From: an uncultured Eubacteriales bacterium
Lineage (GTDB): Bacteria; Bacillota; Clostridia; Oscillospirales; Oscillospiraceae
DNA: 64,000 nucleotides
Direction: 5' to 3'
Assembly: GCA_934572535.1 (NCBI GenBank)
Contig: CAKTLJ010000009.1
Location: forward strand, 11,895 to 75,894
Shown here: positions 59,286 to 64,000 of the stretch, in pieces
Layout of the letters: each line of letters begins with the position of its first letter
Numbering within the stretch: the first letter of the stretch is position 1
Translations under genes and position numbers: made by a program
The notes under the pieces: generated by a model
Database searches by the model: none
The model's input: only the letters and a program-made list of their open reading frames with translations
What the model was told of the DNA's origin: nothing

Positions 59286-59855
59286 ATGAAAAAAGAGGTT
59301 TGCTTGGTCCTTTCTCTGGCCGTCCTGTCACTGCTCTGCGCCTGTGGAGCGGAGCAGTCCCAGAACCAGACGGTTGAGCGGGAAGCTACCACCGCTGTTT
59401 TGTTGGAGGACGCCACGCTTTCCCGGTGCTACAGCCAGTTGGTGAACGAAAATGGCCAGATTTCCTGGGTATCTTTATCTAAGGACCAGCCCCTGCACCG
59501 GGGCGACCTGGTCCTGCTGCTGGAAAAAACAGGAGATACTGCCCGGGTCCTCGTTCCTGCCGGGGATACACCCGCTGGTACCTACGGAATTCTGCCGGCG
59601 GCTGTGCTCTCCCAGGAGAAGAACGCCCTGAAACAGGCCAGCGTGGCGGATGCCAGCGGCGTGATGGCCTACCAAAGCATTGGTGGTCCAAAGGCCGAGG
59701 AGCTTCTCGGCTTGGTCAACATTTTGGCTCGAAAGGATGGCTGGTGTCAGGTGCGGGCATTGAGTGGCGGTGATTCCCGCACGTTCTGGGTCCCCGAAGG
59801 CGCCCTGTCCTATGACTTGGATCAGACCGTATTGGACTGCCGGGATCTGCCGTAA
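59286..59855 (+). CDS. Lipoprotein, parent of the duplicated domain
   Basis: The 189-residue protein has a lipoprotein signal and lipobox (LLCACGAEQ, cysteine 19), then the same domain as the SLH chimera: RCYSQLVNENGQISWVSLSK, LHRGDLVLLLEKTGDTARVL, a conserved PAGTYGILPAAVLSQ stretch and FWVPEGALSYDLDQTVLDC. It reads like two bacterial SH3-like folds, which often bind cell-wall peptides. CGGAGGG precedes the ATG. The full signal peptide identifies this copy as the original. Confidence 0.85.
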   Translation: MKKEVCLVLSLAVLSLLCACGAEQSQNQTVEREATTAVLLEDATLSRCYSQLVNENGQISWVSLSKDQPLHRGDLVLLLEKTGDTARVLVPAGDTPAGTYGILPAAVLSQEKNALKQASVADASGVMAYQSIGGPKAEELLGLVNILARKDGWCQVRALSGGDSRTFWVPEGALSYDLDQTVLDCRDLP

Positions 59856-59883
59856 GCTCGTTTTCGGCGTCTTCTTTTCCGCT
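59331..59883 (+). repeat. 553-bp direct repeat, copy 2 (in the lipoprotein gene)
   Basis: Partner of 58567-59119; the 211 bp between the copies hold the lipoprotein's ribosome site and signal-peptide codons. Copy 2 is followed by a terminator, while copy 1 is not. Confidence 0.95.
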
Positions 59884-59927
59884 CTTTGCGGCAGGGCAGC
59901 GCCCGATAAGAAAACATCGTGAGGAAA

Positions 59928-59969
59928 GAGAGAACGGTATCGCTTCGGCTGTACCGTTCTCTCATTTTT
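59928..59969 (+). terminator. Terminator of the lipoprotein gene
   Basis: A 12-bp perfect stem (GAGAGAACGGTA/TACCGTTCTCTC) is followed by ATTTTT. The SLH chimera lacks its own terminator, so this one probably ends both. Confidence 0.9.
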
Positions 59970-60137
59970 CCATGGATGCCGTGACGTTTGACATTTCCAA
60001 GGCACCGATGCCCTTGTAGTAAATATCGATCTCCTGCGTCCGGTTCTTGCCCTTCGGGTCGCTGGCCGCATGGACGATGATTTTCTCCACGATCACCGCG
60101 GATGGAATGCGTCTGAACAAAGGAACAGCGCAGCGTC
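59962..60137 (-). pseudogene. C-terminal remnant of a large serine recombinase
   Basis: A minus-strand frame runs from about 60137 to a TGA at 59962-59964 and contains SAVIVEKIIVHAASDPKGK then NRTQEIDIYYKGIGALEM. This matches the last segment (DUF4368-like) of Tn4451/Tn5397-type recombinases. The catalytic domain is absent and an in-frame stop lies just upstream. It is a scar of a mobile element beside the large SLH gene. The plus-strand lipoprotein terminator runs into it. Confidence 0.6.
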
Positions 60138-60165
60138 AAGGCGAAAAGCCTGTCCGCTGCGCTGT
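60125..60165 (-). terminator. Terminator of the large SLH gene
   Basis: ACAGCGCAGCG (60125-60135) and its complement (60155-60165) form an 11-bp stem around GGCGAAAAGCC-type inner pairing, followed on the minus strand by TCCTTTGTT. Confidence 0.6.
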
Positions 60166-60197
60166 CCGATGTTCGCTTATGGGGTCATGTCAGCCGG

Positions 60198-63100
60198 TCA
60201 CTTCTTGCAGCGCCAGAGGAAGGTCACGATCTGCGCTCTGGTGCAATCTGCGTCGGGGCTGAAGGTCGTGTTGGTGGTTCCCTTGGTGATGTCCTCCTTG
60301 ACCGCCCACAGGACCGCGTCGGCGTAGTAGGCGCTGGACTTCACATCCGCGAACGGATTGCGGCTGCCCGCTGCCGGGGATTTTTCAGAACGCCACAGGA
60401 AGGTGACGATCTGTGCGCGGGAGCAGGTGGCATCCGGGCTGAACATGGTGTCGCTGGTGCCCTTGGTGATGCCGTTTTCTACTGCCCACAGCACAGCGTC
60501 GTAGTAGTAGCTGCCCGCAGGAACGTCGGTGAAGGGCATGGTGCGGGTTTCGGGTTCGGGACTGCCAGCGGCACGCCACAGGAAGGTCACGGCCTGCGCA
60601 CGGGTGCAGATGCCATCCGGGGAGAAGTGGGTATCATCGGTTCCCCTGGTGATGCCGTTCTCCACCGCCCATTTGACAGCCTCGTAATAATAGGCGTCAT
60701 TGGGCACGTCATAGAAGAAGTTGAGAACGCTGTTGTCCTCCAGGAAGGTCGCCTTGACCTCGACCTTGCTCGCGGGCATGGTGAAGGTGTATTTCCCATT
60801 GCCCTTGTCGGTGAGCTTCAGATCATTGCCGTTCTTGTCGGCGGCCGTAATGGTTTCCAGCACATAGCCGCTGTCGGGTTTCACCGTGATCGTTACGGTG
60901 CTGCCCGCAGAGGCGTTCTTCGGGCTGACCGTCACGCTGCCGTTCTCGGCCTTGCCGGGGACGGTGATGGGGTAACTCGATGAGCTGCCGCCGGAACTAT
61001 TGCGCGTCCATACCGGATAGAGAGTTAGTGCCTGGTTCTCGTCATAGCCGCCGCCGAAAGCATAGACCTTTTCGCCGCCGTCAACGGTCGCCCAGCCGGT
61101 CTGGGTATAGCCTGTGCGGGTGAACAGCTTGCCTCGCAGCGTGAGGATATCGTTATAGAACTTAATATCCGTCAGCGTATTGCCTGTGCCGTTTTCTCCG
61201 GGCTGATAGGTCACATCCCAAGCGCCCGTGATACGCACATAGGTCTTGCCGGGAAGCTGCTGGAAGATGGCGTTGAACTGCTCTCTGAGTGCGTTGAACA
61301 ATGCGGTATACTCTTCGCTTGTCAGCGTGCTGTCCTCCGACAGATAGCGCTGATACACTTTCTGCATTTCAGCGGAAAGCTCCGGCACGTCAGCCTCTGC
61401 GGCATCCTGCGCCGAAGATCCCAGGAACAGCCGCACGCCGTCGCCCATATACAGATCGCTGAGACTCTGATTCCGGAACGTAATAGCCTGCGTATCGCCC
61501 GTTACGGTAAGCGAGCCGCTGTCTACGGAGATGTTGTATACGTTCAACCCGCCCGCCATGGTGACGCTGACGCCGCCATACTGGGTGTATTGGCCAAGCG
61601 TCAGTGCGCTGTTCAGCGTCAGCGAGCCGTCGCCGATAACGCAAAGGGTGTTACAGCTCTCGATAATTCCGTTCAGGCTTCCGACGGTATTCTTTCCGTC
61701 CGGCGTGATAAAGAGCGGGCGGCCCTGTCCGATATACTCTTCGCTCAGTCTCACAGAAGTCAGATCTGCATTTTTGAGCTTCAGATTCGGGAAAACACAG
61801 CCGTACTTTTCAAGCCTGCCGGTCGAATAAATTTCCAAAATATCCTTGGATGTCAGATTATAATAATCCCCAAGAGAAGAAACGCTCTTGCCCTTAGGCA
61901 GAACAAAGGAGGCAGTCCCGTCGCCGAAAATATCGGTATAATTGTCCGGTGTGACCTCCACCGCACCGTTGCCCCGATCCAAAAACAGACCGAAGCCGCC
62001 ATAGAAAGCGGTAAGTGCCGAAACATCCGCCGGAACGGTATCGCCGGGCTTGTAGAAGTTCAGGTTTTCGTCTACCCACCACATGGGCGTGTCGGCAGAG
62101 ATGCCAGCGGAAAGGGGCAGTCCCTCCGCAGAGGGAGCTTTGAAGCTCTCGCCCTTTTTCACGATGATATTGATGCTGTTATATGTCTCGCCGGGCATAC
62201 GACCCTTCGTGACCAACTCAACCGCCTTCAGGCTATCGGCGGCGAGATCTGTCGGCAGCTCAAGGACGGGGCGGAAGCCGAAGGTTGCGTCCGCGCGCGT
62301 TGCAGATTCAGTGTACCAGTGGCGAGAAGATTGGTATCCACGGAGTGAACGACCGGATGGCGAGCTAGCGCTGCTTTTATCTTGCCCCCAGGAATATATA
62401 TCCTGCCAATTTTTGACATAGCCATTTGTATTGTCATTGTTACCTTGTTTTGCTTTGTCCAAAATCACATCCCACTCATTATTTCTCGGGGTACCGCCGA
62501 CATTTTGATCGTAGGAATAGTGAAAACCCGCAGATGGGGCACGCAGCGTATAGTTTACGCCGCCGCCAGCATAGTCCTTGCCGAAAAGCAGACCCGCGGT
62601 ATTCAGGTCATTCCAGCTTACCGTATGCGTTACATTGTAGTTCGCAATAAACAAGCTATGTTCGTAAGAGGTGGTATCGTTGTCGGCTTCATTTTTCAAT
62701 GAATATGCATCCACCGTGCCCACATAAGTAAAGGGCACATAATGCAGCGTGCTGTCCGGCAGATTGCTGTTTGCCGTTCCGGGAATATCCATCGCCGAAA
62801 GGTCAAAATAGTATCTGCCGCCGGGGGTAAGGGTAAACTGCTCCTTAACCGTATACTCCGGCACGTGGACAAAGGCGTAGAGGGAGAGAAGATAGAGATC
62901 TTTCAGATCTCCCATCGAGGGATCGCCGGTGCCTTCCTCGCTGAAAAGAACGCAGCCGAGGTAGGCGTCCTGTTTTCCGTCATAGGCGCTTGCTGCCGTT
63001 TCAAATGCCGCATAGTCTGTGTAGAGTGTAACGGGATGTCCGTTGAATGTCACGGCAGTCTCCGCCGTGATGGGCTTCTGCGTGTAGAAGGTGAAATTCA

Positions 63101-63542
63101 GCAAATAGATGTTGTCCTTCGCGTAAACGGCATTCTCATCCAGCTTATCCGGTTCTTCACCCTGCTTCCACAGCGCGGGACCGGTGAGATAGAGTGTCAG
63201 GCCGCTGTCCGCGTTACCGGAGGCGGCTTTCATGGCTTCGCTGATGTTTTCCCCCGCCTCGGGCGCGGGGAAGGTGATCGCAACGTTTGTCAGCGCCTGC
63301 GCAGACGTGCCTGTCCCCGATTCCTCACCGTTTACCGGAACGGCATATTTTGCGCAATTCTCCGCCGAAGCACCTTCCGTGCCACACGCGGGGCAGTTTG
63401 TGTTCATGCTTTCTGCTGTGCAAGCTGTTTCACAGGTGCATACGAGCGTTTCTTCCGTGCCGCCTTCGGCAAAGGCCGTAGTCGGCAGCAGTGTCAGCAC
63501 CATACAGCACATGAGCAGGATGCTGAGCAGTCGTTTTTTCAT
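60198..63542 (-). CDS. Large multidomain SLH surface protein
   Basis: The 1,114-residue protein has a signal peptide, then a cysteine cluster (CTCETACTAESMNTNCPACG). Next is a long region ending in a DUF6273-like module (EWDVILDKAKQGNN ... TFGFRPVLELP) and beta-solenoid-like repeats. A Listeria-Bacteroides-type repeat (TRTGYTQTGWATVDGG) and a divergent InlB-type repeat (GSVTVSPKNASAGSTV) follow, with three C-terminal SLH domains. It is probably wall-attached and adhesive. G+C is visibly lower than its neighbours and codons differ, suggesting transfer. The start is ATG 63542 with GTGAGGA upstream; an ATG at 63548 overlaps that site. Confidence 0.88.
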   Translation of the reverse strand: MKKRLLSILLMCCMVLTLLPTTAFAEGGTEETLVCTCETACTAESMNTNCPACGTEGASAENCAKYAVPVNGEESGTGTSAQALTNVAITFPAPEAGENISEAMKAASGNADSGLTLYLTGPALWKQGEEPDKLDENAVYAKDNIYLLNFTFYTQKPITAETAVTFNGHPVTLYTDYAAFETAASAYDGKQDAYLGCVLFSEEGTGDPSMGDLKDLYLLSLYAFVHVPEYTVKEQFTLTPGGRYYFDLSAMDIPGTANSNLPDSTLHYVPFTYVGTVDAYSLKNEADNDTTSYEHSLFIANYNVTHTVSWNDLNTAGLLFGKDYAGGGVNYTLRAPSAGFHYSYDQNVGGTPRNNEWDVILDKAKQGNNDNTNGYVKNWQDIYSWGQDKSSASSPSGRSLRGYQSSRHWYTESATRADATFGFRPVLELPTDLAADSLKAVELVTKGRMPGETYNSINIIVKKGESFKAPSAEGLPLSAGISADTPMWWVDENLNFYKPGDTVPADVSALTAFYGGFGLFLDRGNGAVEVTPDNYTDIFGDGTASFVLPKGKSVSSLGDYYNLTSKDILEIYSTGRLEKYGCVFPNLKLKNADLTSVRLSEEYIGQGRPLFITPDGKNTVGSLNGIIESCNTLCVIGDGSLTLNSALTLGQYTQYGGVSVTMAGGLNVYNISVDSGSLTVTGDTQAITFRNQSLSDLYMGDGVRLFLGSSAQDAAEADVPELSAEMQKVYQRYLSEDSTLTSEEYTALFNALREQFNAIFQQLPGKTYVRITGAWDVTYQPGENGTGNTLTDIKFYNDILTLRGKLFTRTGYTQTGWATVDGGEKVYAFGGGYDENQALTLYPVWTRNSSGGSSSSYPITVPGKAENGSVTVSPKNASAGSTVTITVKPDSGYVLETITAADKNGNDLKLTDKGNGKYTFTMPASKVEVKATFLEDNSVLNFFYDVPNDAYYYEAVKWAVENGITRGTDDTHFSPDGICTRAQAVTFLWRAAGSPEPETRTMPFTDVPAGSYYYDAVLWAVENGITKGTSDTMFSPDATCSRAQIVTFLWRSEKSPAAGSRNPFADVKSSAYYADAVLWAVKEDITKGTTNTTFSPDADCTRAQIVTFLWRCKK

Positions 63543-63610
63543 GGTCATTCCTCACTTTCTTCTCGTGCGCCGTCCCGTCCCCCATGGGAAGCGCGTGGAG
63601 CAGAAGGGGA

Positions 63611-63653
63611 TTGCATCGGGATATATCCCGATGCAAGGGAGTACTCCCTTGCA
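63611..63653. repeat. Two overlapping perfect palindromes
   Basis: A 26-bp palindrome (63611-63636, centred on ATAT within TCGGGATATATCCCGA) shares its last five bases TGCAA with a 22-bp palindrome (63632-63653, centred in GGGAGTACTCCC). They fill the gap between the large SLH gene and the gene upstream of it. Confidence 0.9.
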
Positions 63654-63667
63654 ATACATATTGACTT

Positions 63668-64000
63668 CTATTTTTGCGCTGGCAGCGTGATCCCCGCGAG
63701 GGAAAACTCAAAGCGCATCGCCAGCGCACGGAACAGCGCCTGCATCACTTGTTCGGAGATCGTGCGGATATCCAGCCCTTCCACGAACTGGATCGCCTGT
63801 TCCGTTTCCTCCTTCGGGACGTTGTACGCCCGCAGGCTCATGGTGAGAAACAGCCGCAGCTTCTTTTCCAGCGTCAACTCCTCGTCGCACGGGTGCGCCA
63901 TGTAGCCGCGCATGATGCTGGCTGAGCCGATCTCCATGTCGTAAAAATCGCGGGCGGTCAGCTCCGGCTGATACGAACCGAAAATCTGATACAGCTCCTT
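63668..64000 (-). CDS. C-terminal part of an unidentified helical protein, truncated by the window
   Basis: The frame is open to base 64000, so only the last 110 residues are visible: KELYQIFGSYQPELTARDF, then a helical stretch with SASIMRGYMAHPC, LEKKLRLFLTMSLRAYNVPKE and EGLDIRTISEQVMQALFRAL. The helical pattern recalls the ligand-binding part of TetR-type regulators, but I cannot place it with confidence. It shares the lower G+C of the SLH gene downstream. Confidence 0.6.
   Translation of the reverse strand, partial: KELYQIFGSYQPELTARDFYDMEIGSASIMRGYMAHPCDEELTLEKKLRLFLTMSLRAYNVPKEETEQAIQFVEGLDIRTISEQVMQALFRALAMRFEFSLAGITLPAQK

Overview
This window is high-G+C, gene-dense bacterial chromosome. 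The gene content points to an anaerobic Clostridia member, most likely of the Oscillospiraceae (Flavonifractor / Lawsonibacter / Pseudoflavonifractor type). The evidence is a SCIFF ribosomal peptide with its radical-SAM maturase, an NADP-type glutamate dehydrogenase, FeoAB, several S-layer-homology (SLH) surface proteins, an RNase Y, and a sigma/DUF4367-type anti-sigma pair. Genus assignment is inference; no rRNA gene is present.

Layout. 1-3.3 kb: end of a threonine-aldolase-like gene, a fumarylacetoacetase-family hydrolase, and gdhA on the minus strand. 3.3-5.5 kb: an ECF-transporter S component divergent from an Orn/Lys/Arg-decarboxylase-family gene, with a palindromic operator candidate between them. 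5.5-7.5 kb: the SCIFF locus, with consensus promoter, 48-aa six-cysteine precursor, attenuator, maturase and a small acidic protein. 7.5-11.7 kb: a DUF218 membrane protein, feoAB, and a Gx-transporter/NusG-II pair. 11.7-14.6 kb: a cation P-type ATPase behind a yybP-ykoY (manganese) riboswitch. 14.8-21.8 kb: MoxR/VWA pair, YmdB, YhaO/YhaN-like DNA repair pair, signal peptidase I, RqcP. 21.9-27.5 kb (mostly minus): HU, MazG, a lipid-II/polysaccharide flippase-like protein, MTA/SAH deaminase, purine nucleoside phosphorylase; then CrcB.

27.5-46.3 kb is almost all minus strand: a hybrid histidine kinase, a CopA ATPase with an in-frame CopZ module at its end, an HxlR regulator, RNase Y, (plus strand) a ferritin-like protein, a CBS protein, QueG, PNPase, S15, TypA, a lipoprotein/SLH pair, threonine ammonia-lyase and tRNA-Leu(CAA). 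The rpsO-pnp-rny neighbourhood groups RNA decay and ribosome genes, and the pnp leader carries a long hairpin. 46.4-55.8 kb is plus strand: an FG-GAP-like lipoprotein with a two-component system, then DUF1385-prmC-recA-recX-rimO-pgsA.

55.8-64 kb is the accessory end. An ECF-like sigma factor and its DUF4367 anti-sigma are followed by two near-identical promoter motifs. These stand in front of a four-helix membrane protein and an SLH protein, and I interpret them as the sigma factor's own regulon. The SLH gene is a chimera: its 3' half is a 553-bp, about 99% identical copy of the neighbouring lipoprotein gene. Beyond it lie a serine-recombinase C-terminal remnant, a 1,114-residue SLH surface protein with lower G+C and different codon use, two overlapping perfect palindromes, and a gene cut by the window edge.
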